NCBI GenBank assembly: GCA_963712305.1
Contig: CAVQHI010000001.1
Span: 558,001 to 622,000, forward strand
Direction: 5' to 3'
Source of the DNA: DATFNI01 sp963712305
GTDB taxonomy: Bacteria; Bacteroidota; Rhodothermia; Balneolales; DATFMH01
Length of the DNA: 64,000 bases
The position numbers were made by a program, and so were the translations under genes. The notes beneath the pieces are model-generated. The model was not told the DNA's origin. It saw only the letters and a list, made by a program, of their open reading frames with translations, and ran no database searches. This document shows, piece after piece, positions 18,441-27,069 of the stretch (positions are counted from its first letter, which is position 1; each line of letters begins with the position of its first letter).

Positions 18441-18685
18441 GCGCTATCCTGTTTTATTTGCGATTAACTTATTTATAATGATACACTTGTCTTCATTTCC
18501 TTACATATATGAAACAAATCTAACCTCATTCCATCAAATCGGTTGGAAAATACGCTTGTTCAGGGCGAACAAGATACCTGACCGCAGTGTATAAAAAATT
18601 CTTAAAATTAAATTACGGATTTTTTCGGGGAACTAAGCATTTTATACACCCGTTGATTCAATTCATTTAATGATATGGACATGCT

Positions 18686-19408
18686 ATGAATCTCTTTATT
18701 ACAGGAACCAATCGTGGTCTGGGTCTCGAATTTGTGAAGCAATATCTCAAAAAGGGACATACGCTACTCGCCACCAGCCGCAATCCCATTAATGCAAGAA
18801 ACCTTCAGAAACTTAAAAATAATTACCCTGATCAACTGCACCTGATTCCGATGGACCTGGACAAACCTCAGACAATACAGGCTGCAGGACAAGCTGCTTC
18901 AAACCTGGTGGGATACATCGATGTATTGATCAACAATGCAGGTGCGGGCACACGCAACATTGATGAATCACATAAAAAGACCTTAACAAAACTCGAATCT
19001 CTCGAGACTCAATCTCTCGCACAGATGATCCGTATTAACGCTATCGGCCCTCTGCTTGTGATCAGAGAACTTCAGGGACTCATGGAGAAAAGCGACAATG
19101 CCAAAGTCATCAATATCTCATCTGATATGGGGTCTATCTCGCAGAGGAAAAGTGGCGGGACATACGGTTACTCCGGCAGCAAAGCGTTGTTGAACATGTA
19201 CACACGTCTTGCAGCATATGATCTGCAATCTGCAGAAATTGTCACCGTTGCCCTGCACCCCGGATGGGTCCAGACAGACATGGGCGGACCCGCTGCAGAA
19301 TATATGCCATCAGAATCGGTATTGAATATGATCAGCGTGATCGACCGACTTGGCAAAGCTCAAAGCGGTCGCTTCTTCAACCTTCTTGGTCAGGAAATTT
19401 CATGGTGA
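18686..19408 (+). CDS. Short-chain dehydrogenase/reductase
   Basis: 240 residues, classical SDR fold. The nucleotide-binding motif TGTNRGLGLEF is at ~7-17, the NNAG motif at ~87-90 and the catalytic YGYSGSK (Tyr/Lys) at ~155-161, with the active Ser in NISSDM (~140). Overall it resembles the sniffer/C-factor-like SDR subgroup (GLG near the N-terminus, HPGWVQTDMGG near residue 195). The substrate is unknown. It is a single gene that ends 15 bp before the convergent gene at 19423. Confidence 0.9.
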   Translation: MNLFITGTNRGLGLEFVKQYLKKGHTLLATSRNPINARNLQKLKNNYPDQLHLIPMDLDKPQTIQAAGQAASNLVGYIDVLINNAGAGTRNIDESHKKTLTKLESLETQSLAQMIRINAIGPLLVIRELQGLMEKSDNAKVINISSDMGSISQRKSGGTYGYSGSKALLNMYTRLAAYDLQSAEIVTVALHPGWVQTDMGGPAAEYMPSESVLNMISVIDRLGKAQSGRFFNLLGQEISW

Positions 19409-19422
19409 AAGTCGATGTTTGT

Positions 19423-20490
19423 TCACACCTCATTCTCTTCATTTTTCATTTGTCGCACCTGGCCCATTCCAGAACGAATCAGGAAGAAGATGAGCGTTCC
19501 GAATAACAATGCAAATGCAATGATTATACCTCCAATTGAGAACGAAGCTGATGGAAACGGTTTAAAATTATCCAGGTATATCGGATGATAGTTTTGCATT
19601 TTGATATTCCATGGATTAACCCCGGATACTTCATTAATCAACTGATCCGCATCCGGGCTGATGCTTTGAATATTAGATTTGTCCGTCGGCGTATACATGC
19701 TGACACTTCCGTAACGAATGACGACGTTGGAGGGTACTGCTTCACTTGTCAGCTTTACATCAAACAAGTATCTGTCATCTTCTGTTTTAAAGCCATGCAA
19801 TGGATAGATGCCTTGCATAGGATCGCCGTGTGTAAGCTTACTTATGATCAGCAACCGAAAATCAGCATTCGTATCCCAGCTGTTCAAAGTACTCATCATG
19901 AAGCCAAAACCGTGGCTGTGTTCGATATTCCGCCCGTTTACCATTTTTGAATCGTGCGTATTAACCAACGAATGTATCCGTATTTCTGAAGTACCCGGCG
20001 ATAAAGTGATGCCTCCGACATACCAGTTTTCCACACCCGAACAACCGTCATTTACGACCAGACTATCAGCGATTTTCCCCTCTTTGAATATGACCTTTTT
20101 TCCATTGATCATGACTGCCATATACGGCAATGAAGAGAATTTTACGGAATCGATGATGCTCGTCCTGAAATAACCGGTCCCTGGAAGACCGACCTGCACA
20201 TTTACCGATTGTGACTGATTATTTAAGATCGTATAACTGTCATTTAGAATGGCATAATCGTCGTAAAGAACTATAACGGATGATCCCTTCTCAAGCCGGG
20301 GCAAGTCTTTTGATACCGTCCCGGCATGAAGTAGCGTAAGTGCCCTGCCCATACCCACGTCCCGAAATGCATCAATTTGATCATTCTGGGCATATACGAC
20401 TGAACAGGTTAATCCTTTAAAAACTGCAAACAACAAGAATGCAGCGACAACGACTTTGTTCTTTTTGTCCATGATTATTGGATCAGCCAT
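19423..20490 (-). CDS. Unknown exported protein with C-terminal membrane anchor
   Basis: Up to 355 residues. A signal peptide (start at Met1 or, more plausibly, Met7 at 20472: MDKKNKVVVAAFLLFAVF, cleavage near VYAQ) is followed by ~280 residues of beta-rich sequence. One helix near 310-335 (GGIIIAFALLFGTLIFFLIR) and a short basic/acidic cytoplasmic tail complete it. The topology is therefore a periplasmic domain held by a C-terminal anchor. I recognise no family with confidence; the repeated beta-strand pattern around NNQSQSVNVQVGLPGTG suggests an Ig-like module. It is a single gene, convergent with the SDR. Confidence 0.7.
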   Translation of the reverse strand: MADPIIMDKKNKVVVAAFLLFAVFKGLTCSVVYAQNDQIDAFRDVGMGRALTLLHAGTVSKDLPRLEKGSSVIVLYDDYAILNDSYTILNNQSQSVNVQVGLPGTGYFRTSIIDSVKFSSLPYMAVMINGKKVIFKEGKIADSLVVNDGCSGVENWYVGGITLSPGTSEIRIHSLVNTHDSKMVNGRNIEHSHGFGFMMSTLNSWDTNADFRLLIISKLTHGDPMQGIYPLHGFKTEDDRYLFDVKLTSEAVPSNVVIRYGSVSMYTPTDKSNIQSISPDADQLINEVSGVNPWNIKMQNYHPIYLDNFKPFPSASFSIGGIIIAFALLFGTLIFFLIRSGMGQVRQMKNEENEV

Positions 20491-20557
20491 TTTTTTTTGA
20501 TGGCGGGAATTTACGGATGTATTTCCAAACCCACCCTATCCAAGTAAGACGTTCCAA

Positions 20558-22270
20558 CTACTTTATGTCCCAACCAATCAAATTTACAATCTGTCCGACA
20601 GATGGCGGAGCTGCATCATCCGATTGATTTTCAACAAATCGCCTCATGAAGAAATCGAGTGATGGTTCTGTCCAGGATCGGTTTTCCTCATTCATTTCTT
20701 CGTTCAATAGTCCAACCAAATAAAATTGTATTAACTCAGTAAAGAACGACTTTGCAAAAATTTCGCGTCGTTCTCTGCTGTCATCGTTTAATTTACTTGC
20801 GTTGCCTTTAAGCACAGTAAGGCTTTTTTTAAACGTTTTACTATGATCACCAGCCAGCTTGTCAATCGATTTTTCTATGTCTGCCAACAGATAATCCAGG
20901 CCTTGACTCTTTTGTGCAGCTCTCAGCATATCCAGCACAATCACATTACCGGATCCCTCCCAGATTGGCAACACCAGCAGATCACGGTATAATCGCGGCA
21001 TGACCAGCTCCTCTATGTAACCGAGTCCCCCCATCAATTCCATAGATTCCCGGCCAATGTAAACGCCAATTTCAGCCGACCACCACTTCGACATCGGAAT
21101 CAATAACCTGCAGAGATTGCGTTCCCGTTCATCTCCGTTTTCCGCTTTGTCCAGCGCCCGGATTGTGCGCCACACCAGCAGGAAAACGGAGATATACTTG
21201 CTGCCGAGTTCCCATAGCTTTTGCCGGATCAAGACGTGTTCGACTGCAATTTTACCAAATGATTTTCGAAACGAAAGGAACTCATAAGCCTCGATGAGCG
21301 CTCTTCGTGCACCTGCAACCGCAGCAACAGAATTGTAGAGCCTGCTCATATTGATCATCTCAGTCATGTAATAAAACCCACGGCCTTCTACACCAATCAG
21401 CTTACCGAGAGTATTATCGAGTCGAACTTCTGCTGTTGCCATGGAACGAACACCCAGCTTATCCTTCAGCCTGATAAATTGCATCGGATTACGTGTTCCA
21501 TCCTGCAGATTTTTCTCTACGAGAAATAGTGATAAGCCATGCGTACCTTCATCCGGATCACCGGTCCTGGCGAGCACGAGCATCACATCTGCGTTGGCGT
21601 TACTGCAAAACCATTTCTCACCATATAGCCTATACCACTCCCCATCTTCTTGCTTTGCAACAGTCTTGTTTGCACCGACATCCGATCCTCCCGATTTCTC
21701 TGTCAGAAACATCGCACCTGTTTTAAGAAACGAACCCGATTTTGATGATAAAGCCGGTATAAGACGATGCTTATCTGTTTGCTCTCCAAACAGGTCGAGT
21801 ACGCGGGCCGCCCCATCGGTCATGCAAAGTGGACAGTACAGTCCTTCCTCAGCCATTGCAAAGACCTGTCCAACAGCAAAGCCAAGTATTTGCCGTTCCT
21901 TAATGAACCGTTTCCTCAGATCATCATCCCATTTAACATGAAGCATCTCCGATCGGGCAGCAATATCCACCATTTCCCAATATGACGGATGAAATTGAAT
22001 TTCCTGGATATCTTCTCCATAAGGTGTTCTTCGAATTAACCCGGGTGGATTTTTGTCGGCTTGCATCGAAAGCTGGTGTAATTTCCCTGCAGCAGCTTCA
22101 CCGAGGGTACGCAGGTTATCCAGTATATATTTGTGGGCGTCCTCACTCAGATGTTGTGAAAGGTAATTTTGAAGGATGAGGTCACTCTTAAAAAAATTAG
22201 TGCTCTTGCGCGCGTTATCTGCAAGCACGCTCTCGATAATTTCTTCTCTCGTTTCGGGATGGTTTGACAT
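20558..22270 (-). CDS. AidB-like acyl-CoA dehydrogenase
   Basis: About 570 residues from the Met at 22270 (MSNHPETREEI); an in-frame start at 22348 would add 26 residues that look non-coding. It shows the acyl-CoA dehydrogenase fold: MFLTEKSGGSDVGAN and EKWFCSNANADVMLVLART contact FAD, MATAEVRLDN follows, and the C-terminal region has MELMGGLGYIEE...RLYRDLLVLPIWEGSGN. That last stretch closely matches the AidB branch, whose E. coli member binds DNA and FAD in the adaptive response. The extended C-terminus (~440-570) also fits AidB-like proteins. Whether it acts on an acyl-CoA or in alkylation stress cannot be told. It is divergent from csoR. Confidence 0.88.
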   Translation of the reverse strand: MSNHPETREEIIESVLADNARKSTNFFKSDLILQNYLSQHLSEDAHKYILDNLRTLGEAAAGKLHQLSMQADKNPPGLIRRTPYGEDIQEIQFHPSYWEMVDIAARSEMLHVKWDDDLRKRFIKERQILGFAVGQVFAMAEEGLYCPLCMTDGAARVLDLFGEQTDKHRLIPALSSKSGSFLKTGAMFLTEKSGGSDVGANKTVAKQEDGEWYRLYGEKWFCSNANADVMLVLARTGDPDEGTHGLSLFLVEKNLQDGTRNPMQFIRLKDKLGVRSMATAEVRLDNTLGKLIGVEGRGFYYMTEMINMSRLYNSVAAVAGARRALIEAYEFLSFRKSFGKIAVEHVLIRQKLWELGSKYISVFLLVWRTIRALDKAENGDERERNLCRLLIPMSKWWSAEIGVYIGRESMELMGGLGYIEELVMPRLYRDLLVLPIWEGSGNVIVLDMLRAAQKSQGLDYLLADIEKSIDKLAGDHSKTFKKSLTVLKGNASKLNDDSRERREIFAKSFFTELIQFYLVGLLNEEMNEENRSWTEPSLDFFMRRFVENQSDDAAPPSVGQIVNLIGWDIK

Positions 22271-22507
22271 AGCTTTGCTTTCAATAAGATGGGATGTAAT
22301 GCTATCCTGACTGTCCTCCACGATAACTCCACAGACTAAATAACACAACTTCTGTTATTATCTGTAAATCTGTTTTAGATAAAAAAGTTCATTGAGATGG
22401 ATTCTAAATGTAAAAAATCAATGTTTCATGACATCTGAAATGCATCGATAAAAATCCTTCCTGGATTAGATTCTGAACACATGAGACAGATGTTCAATTT
22501 AAATTTT

Positions 22508-22526
22508 TATACCATAGGGGGGTATA
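22508..22526. promoter_or_regulatory. CsoR-type copper operator
   Basis: TATACC at 22508-22513 and GGTATA at 22521-22526 flank ATAGGGG. This pseudo-palindrome with a G-tract is the pattern of known CsoR operators (compare B. subtilis copZA). It lies 44 bp before the csoR start, overlapping a probable -10 region (TAGTAT). Copper-free CsoR would repress here, and Cu(I) binding would release it. Confidence 0.8.
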
Positions 22527-22569
22527 GTATATTGAGGTTGAATTTAAAGACACATCCGGTTTTATCATT

Positions 22570-22854
22570 ATGATGAATAAAGAACAAAAAGAACGGGCCA
22601 TAATCCGTCTGAAACGAATAGAGGGACAGATTCGGGGGATACAAAAGATGGTGGAAGAGGACCGTTATTGTATCGATCTCCTTTCACAAACGGCATCCGT
22701 CATATCTGCTCTGCGTGGCGTTGAAGACATGGTGATGCAGCATCACCTGCAAACCTGTGTTACTGATGCCATGCGCAGTGATAATTCGGACCTGAAACGC
22801 GAAAAAATAGATGAGGTAATGACCGTTTTGTCCAAATTTCGCAAGCACGGCTGA
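22570..22854 (+). CDS. csoR: Copper-sensing repressor CsoR
   Basis: 94 residues, all-helical DUF156/CsoR family. The Cu(I) ligands are present with family spacing: Cys34 (RYCIDLL) and the His59-x3-Cys63 motif (HHLQTC). The N-terminal helix (IIRLKRIEGQIRGIQKM) holds the Arg/Lys residues that touch DNA. It is the first gene of the operon and sits next to its predicted operator, so autoregulation is expected. The first two codons are both Met; either may be used. RcnR- or FrmR-type ligands (N-terminal His) are absent. Confidence 0.95.
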   Translation: MMNKEQKERAIIRLKRIEGQIRGIQKMVEEDRYCIDLLSQTASVISALRGVEDMVMQHHLQTCVTDAMRSDNSDLKREKIDEVMTVLSKFRKHG

Positions 22855-22883
22855 TTATCCAATACATCGGTAAGGAGAATATT

Positions 22884-25613
22884 ATGATTGATTCGATCAA
22901 AAGTTTAGACACAAAAACAGAGAAAATTGAAATAGACGGCATGCACTGTGCCAGTTGCGTGTCTGCGGTTGAGAAATCTTTGAAAAAACTTGATGGGGTT
23001 TTTGGTGCCAACGTAAATCTGGCTACAGAATCGGCTACAGTAGAATATAATACCAACCAGATTCGTCACGACGATCTGAAAAAAGCCGTCGAAGATGCCG
23101 GATACGATATCAGGGAAAAACTGGAATCCAAGACGCTGACGGTCGACGGAATGCATTGTGCCAGCTGCGTCGCTTCTGTAGAGAAAGCTCTGAAACGTCT
23201 TGATGGTGTGGCCGACGCATCGATTAACCTCGCAACTGAAACGGCATCTGTAAGCTATGATCCTAATAAGGTCGGCTTTGATGATTTTAAGAAAGCCATT
23301 GAAGATGTGGGATATGAATTGCGGAATAACCAGGCACAGAAGACTCTGCATATCGATGGCATGCATTGTGCAAGTTGTGTCGCCTCAGTTGAAAAGGTGC
23401 TGCAAGGAATTAACGGCGTGGATGATGCCACTGTAAATCTTTCCACTGAGACTGCCAGGGTCACCTATGATTCTGACAAAGTCACGTTCCAGGATTTTGT
23501 GACTGCAGTCTACAATGTCGGTTATGAAGTGAATCGTGAAGAGGAAGAAGATGCGGACGCCGAAAGGAAACCCGACAAAGTTGATCGTGATGAAGAGAAG
23601 GTAAATCACTCCAAAAGACTGATGGCCTTTTCCTGGGCACTGACTATCCCAGTCATCCTGTGGATGTTGCCCGAAATGATTTTTGGGTACTACTTCCTGG
23701 GTAAGACTGGATACGACATCGGCATGCTTGTTCTCTCAGGAGCCGTTCTTGCCTATCCCGGCTGGGAAACCCTGCGCAGCGCATGGAAATCAGGTATTCA
23801 CTTAACACCGAACATGGATGTTCTTATCGCCATGGGTACTATAGCGTCTTTGGCTACAGGCGTTGTATCATTGTTTCACCAGTTTGGCATAGGACCTGCA
23901 TTCCACAGTTTCGCTGGAGTTGCAGGCATGATTATGGCGTTTCACCTGACCGGCCGCTATATGGAGACAAAAGCTAAAGGAAGGGCCTCACAAGCCATTA
24001 AGAAACTCCTGACACTGGAAGCCAAAGAAGCGACTGTTGAGCGTAATGGCGATCAAATAAAGGTGCCTGTCAGCCAGCTTAAAATCGGCGACATTATGAT
24101 CATCAAACCCGGCGAGAAGATCCCGACTGATGGTGAAGTCGTTAGCGGGCAAAGTAGCGTGGATGAATCACTTGCAACCGGCGAATCGATGCCTGTTGAG
24201 AAGACCGCAGGATCTAAGGTGATAGGTGCTACCATTAATAAGAATGGGGTCATGAAAGTAAGGGCTGCAAAAGTTGGAAAAGATACCTTCCTCAGCCAGG
24301 TCATTAAAATGGTCGAAGAAGCACAGGGCTCCAAGGTACCGATTCAGACATTTGCCGATCGTGTGACAGCAGTATTTGTACCTACGGTTATCGGCATTGC
24401 GCTGCTCACTCTCATTTCATGGCTGATCTTCCCTGAGTTCTGGCACAGCATCGTTCTCTGGGCTGCTGGTTTCATCCCATGGGTTAATCCGGATATGGGG
24501 CCGGTGGCACTTGCTCTCTACGCCACGGTAGCTGTTCTTGTAATTGCATGTCCGTGTGCCCTCGGTCTGGCAACTCCTACTGCCCTCATGGTTGGTTCCG
24601 GCATGGGTGCTGAAAATGGCGTACTGATTCGTAAAGGCGCTGCCATCCAGACAATGAAGGATATCACAACAATCATATTCGATAAAACCGGTACAGTTAC
24701 TGAGGGCAAACCTGGAGTAACAGATGTGATCACATTTAACGGATTAGATGAGGATCAACTCATTCATTATGCCGGAGTAGCGGAGAGTGGTTCCGAACAC
24801 CCTCTTGGTGAGGCGATAACCAATTATGCAAAAAGAATGAATGGGACTACTTCCGATCTTACCGATTTTGAAGCTATCAGCGGACGCGGCATCAGGGCTA
24901 CTGTAGACGGACAACCCGTGATGGTTGGTACAGCACAATTGATGACTGATGCAAACGTAGCAATTGATGATGAAGTGAAAGCCCAAAAAGCTTCACTCGA
25001 GGAACAAGCCAAGACCGTTATGTATGTCGCAGTTCACAATCAGCTGGCTGGAGTTATTGCTGTTGCCGATACTGTGAAATCCGATAGTAAAAAAGCTATA
25101 CAGATACTAAAACGTTTTGGTCTGACAACGGTCATGATTACCGGTGATAACGAACGTACTGCCAACGCCATAGCTAAAGAAGTGGGCATTGACAAAGTGA
25201 TTGCCGATGTGATGCCAGACGATAAGGCTACTGAAGTTAGGCGCCTGCAACAATCGGGTGAGTGCGTAGCGATGGTTGGAGATGGCATCAACGATGCGCC
25301 TGCCCTAACACAGGCGGATGTGGGCATAGCCATCGGTACCGGAACCGATGTGGCCATTGAATCGGGTGATATCGTACTCGTTCAGGGTGAATTGAGCGCC
25401 GTTGTAAAAGCTGTCAAACTCAGCCGCGCAACATTCCGCAAGATCAAACAAAACCTGTTCTGGGCGTTCTTCTATAACGTGATTATGGTTCCACTAGCCA
25501 TTATCGGGGTGATGCACCCTGTGCTTGCAGAAATAGCCATGGGCTTCAGTTCAATTAATGTAGTTACCAACTCGAGAAGACTGCAGAAAGCGGATATTAG
25601 TCCGGAGTATTGA
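22884..25613 (+). CDS. copA: Copper-exporting P1B-type ATPase with three metal-binding domains
   Basis: 909 residues. Three N-terminal HMA domains carry GMHCASC at residues 19, 89 and 159, exactly 70 residues apart. About eight membrane helices follow from ~235. The transport motif is CPC (Cys556-Pro-Cys558), the phosphorylated Asp is in DKTGT (Asp600), and the hinge is GDGINDAPALTQAD. The last helix has MGFSSINVVTNSRRL, the pattern of Cu(I) pumps. It exports Cu(I) from the cytoplasm. The gene lies 29 bp downstream of csoR with AAGGAG before the ATG. Its stop codon lies within a GAGTATT repeat. Confidence 0.96.
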   Translation: MIDSIKSLDTKTEKIEIDGMHCASCVSAVEKSLKKLDGVFGANVNLATESATVEYNTNQIRHDDLKKAVEDAGYDIREKLESKTLTVDGMHCASCVASVEKALKRLDGVADASINLATETASVSYDPNKVGFDDFKKAIEDVGYELRNNQAQKTLHIDGMHCASCVASVEKVLQGINGVDDATVNLSTETARVTYDSDKVTFQDFVTAVYNVGYEVNREEEEDADAERKPDKVDRDEEKVNHSKRLMAFSWALTIPVILWMLPEMIFGYYFLGKTGYDIGMLVLSGAVLAYPGWETLRSAWKSGIHLTPNMDVLIAMGTIASLATGVVSLFHQFGIGPAFHSFAGVAGMIMAFHLTGRYMETKAKGRASQAIKKLLTLEAKEATVERNGDQIKVPVSQLKIGDIMIIKPGEKIPTDGEVVSGQSSVDESLATGESMPVEKTAGSKVIGATINKNGVMKVRAAKVGKDTFLSQVIKMVEEAQGSKVPIQTFADRVTAVFVPTVIGIALLTLISWLIFPEFWHSIVLWAAGFIPWVNPDMGPVALALYATVAVLVIACPCALGLATPTALMVGSGMGAENGVLIRKGAAIQTMKDITTIIFDKTGTVTEGKPGVTDVITFNGLDEDQLIHYAGVAESGSEHPLGEAITNYAKRMNGTTSDLTDFEAISGRGIRATVDGQPVMVGTAQLMTDANVAIDDEVKAQKASLEEQAKTVMYVAVHNQLAGVIAVADTVKSDSKKAIQILKRFGLTTVMITGDNERTANAIAKEVGIDKVIADVMPDDKATEVRRLQQSGECVAMVGDGINDAPALTQADVGIAIGTGTDVAIESGDIVLVQGELSAVVKAVKLSRATFRKIKQNLFWAFFYNVIMVPLAIIGVMHPVLAEIAMGFSSINVVTNSRRLQKADISPEY

Positions 25614-25625
25614 GTATTGAGTATT
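25605..25625. repeat. GAGTATT x3 across the copA stop
   Basis: Three perfect copies of GAGTATT (25605-25611, 25612-25618, 25619-25625). The copA Glu-Tyr-stop codons (GAG TAT TGA) are read from units 1 and 2. It belongs to the heptamer-repeat class seen elsewhere in the window. Confidence 0.85.
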
Positions 25626-25664
25626 GAAATAATGTAAATCTATAACCTCAAACAGATAGTTATT

Positions 25665-25871
25665 ATGCAAACTACAGAATTACAAGTAAAAGGCATGCAT
25701 TGTGAAGGCTGTGAGAACCGCATCAAAAAAATGTTGCCGCGTATCGATAGCGTGAGCGATGTAAGTGCCGACCGAAATATTGAGAAAGTGGAATTCACAT
25801 CCAACGGTAAACCTGATACGATAGCTGCTGTTAAAGAAAAGATTGGTGAACTGGGTTACCAGGTTGTTTGA
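25665..25871 (+). CDS. copZ: CopZ-like copper chaperone
   Basis: 68 residues forming a single HMA domain with GMHCEGC at residues ~10-16; the two cysteines bind Cu(I). It would carry copper to CopA and to CsoR in the cytoplasm. It is the last gene of csoR-copA-copZ, 51 bp after copA and directly before a strong terminator. The sequence is divergent from the three HMA domains of CopA (GMHCEGC, not GMHCASC), so it is not a recent duplicate. A general heavy-metal-associated protein is the alternative. Confidence 0.88.
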   Translation: MQTTELQVKGMHCEGCENRIKKMLPRIDSVSDVSADRNIEKVEFTSNGKPDTIAAVKEKIGELGYQVV

Positions 25872-25885
25872 ATAATATCCAGCAA

Positions 25886-25925
25886 ATAAAAAGTCCACGG
25901 ACTAATTTTGTGGGCTTTTTTTTAA
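25886..25925 (+). terminator. Terminator of the copper operon
   Basis: AAAAAGTCCAC (25888-25898) pairs with GTGGGCTTTTT (25910-25920), with one G-T pair, and T residues continue to 25923. It lies 16 bp past the copZ stop. The A-run on the other side could make it bidirectional. Confidence 0.88.
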
Positions 25926-25929
25926 ATAT

Positions 25930-26087
25930 TTGACTATCCGGAATCAAGCCACCATTAGTTTAGGAGTATATGCGATGATAGATACCACCGTTTTTTTGCC
26001 CTGTGGTTTCCAGAATGCGCATACAGGGACATTTTGGTAACGGAATTGACATGATAAACTACTAGTGTAATATTTACGGATAGTCAA
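25930..26087. mobile_element. Possible MITE-like segment with 11-bp terminal inverted repeats
   Basis: TTGACTATCCG at 25930-25940 is mirrored exactly by CGGATAGTCAA at 26077-26087. The 158-bp interior has no convincing ORF. Flanks are AT-rich on both sides, so a target duplication is hard to judge. An isolated pair of 11-bp repeats is weak evidence. Confidence 0.35.
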
Positions 26088-26108
26088 TTTTAAAAAATTG
26101 GAAGCTGG

Positions 26109-26129
26109 AATAAACCTGCCAGGTTTATT
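26109..26129. repeat. Perfect 21-bp palindrome
   Basis: AATAAACCTG, a central C, then CAGGTTTATT: ten perfect complementary pairs. It could be a dimeric regulator site or a hairpin. No gene start is nearby to tie it to. Confidence 0.6.
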
Positions 26130-26157
26130 TAACACGTTTATACCGAAGTTAACGGGC

Positions 26158-26230
26158 AAAAAAAATCAGAGACCGACAATCGACCATGTTACCCCCCAGT
26201 TCCATGGTGTATTGAGAATCGATCTCTGAT
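26158..26230 (-). terminator. Orphan hairpin with T8 tail (minus strand)
   Basis: The outer stem ATCAGAGA (26165-26172) pairs with TCTCTGAT (26223-26230); the inner stem ACCATG/CATGGT encloses a C-rich loop. On the minus strand the hairpin is followed by eight T residues (A-run 26158-26165). This looks like the 3' end of a minus-strand transcript, yet no gene precedes it on that strand for about 900 bp. An sRNA end or a stray terminator are both possible. Confidence 0.4.
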
Positions 26231-27069
26231 TACCCCAAACATACCCAAACCCAAAATTAAAAAAAGTGTGTCTGACAAACCTCTTTATGGGTACGGATGC
26301 ATAACACTAACTCAAATAACTAATCAAAATGTAACACTGTTTCCCTATAATTAAATTTAGAAGTTTCTTATATAAGCTTTTTATAATCAATGAAAAACTT
26401 CAAAAACGTTTAAACAAGTCACGCAAAAAAAGAAAAAAGTAGCCTTCCCATATTCATTTTTGTGATTACAGAAATTACCCACAGCTAACTTATCGGGAAT
26501 TCTTAATTTTATTCTTCAAGGAAATATAACTTTAAATTAAGCACTTACGGCAATTATTTCTGATTTTTCCCTCGCCTGAAATGTACATATCAATCATTCA
26601 ATACATATGATATCAAAAAAAATGTCTGGAATTTTCTGTTTAAGTAATTACTAATTAATACCATTTTACGTATTGGATAAAATAATAAGCATCTATTTAC
26701 AGAGGTCTATCTTTAGGGTTTTTGACAAGATCTTACTTCCTTTTGAACCGATTCCCTGAAATCATAACCCGTTGCTATTCCTGAAATTATGCCTATCTAC
26801 CGACAATAAGTTAAAAAAATATTATGGGGATGATCCTGAATAATACGAGACAATTGATATTTTCTCTTCTATCGTTTTACCGTAAATTCTCGCCGCAGAT
26901 TATTGATATCAATCAGGAGCTCTCTGTTAGGCTATACTAAATAACCGAGTTTAATGCGTCACCCATCAAGTCAGGATAGCAGGTGTTTCATTTTTCACGG
27001 CAAGCATTTGAATATATGCTTATTCGAATTTTTCTTGAACGCAATTGTCAGAAGATCAATTACAAGCCT

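Larger units (their letters stand above)
25872..27069. other. 1.2-kb AT-rich gene-free region
   Basis: No supported gene between copZ and phoU. Short frames here have no homology-like features and poor codon use. Notable structures are the copper terminator, an 11-bp inverted repeat bounding ~158 bp (25930-26087), a palindrome at 26109-26129 and a hairpin with a T8 tract on the minus strand (26158-26230), each listed separately. The rest (26240-27060) is low-GC with no evident tRNA, DnaA-box cluster or riboswitch. Confidence 0.5.

Noticed and set aside
25944..26159. 71-codon minus-strand ORF in the gene-free region
   Set aside because: It runs through the candidate inverted-repeat segment, has no start signal or family features, and is likely chance.
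26475..26483. DnaA-box-like TTACCCACA in the AT-rich region (possible origin)
   Set aside because: A single site with one mismatch; no cluster of boxes and no dnaA/dnaN gene nearby.
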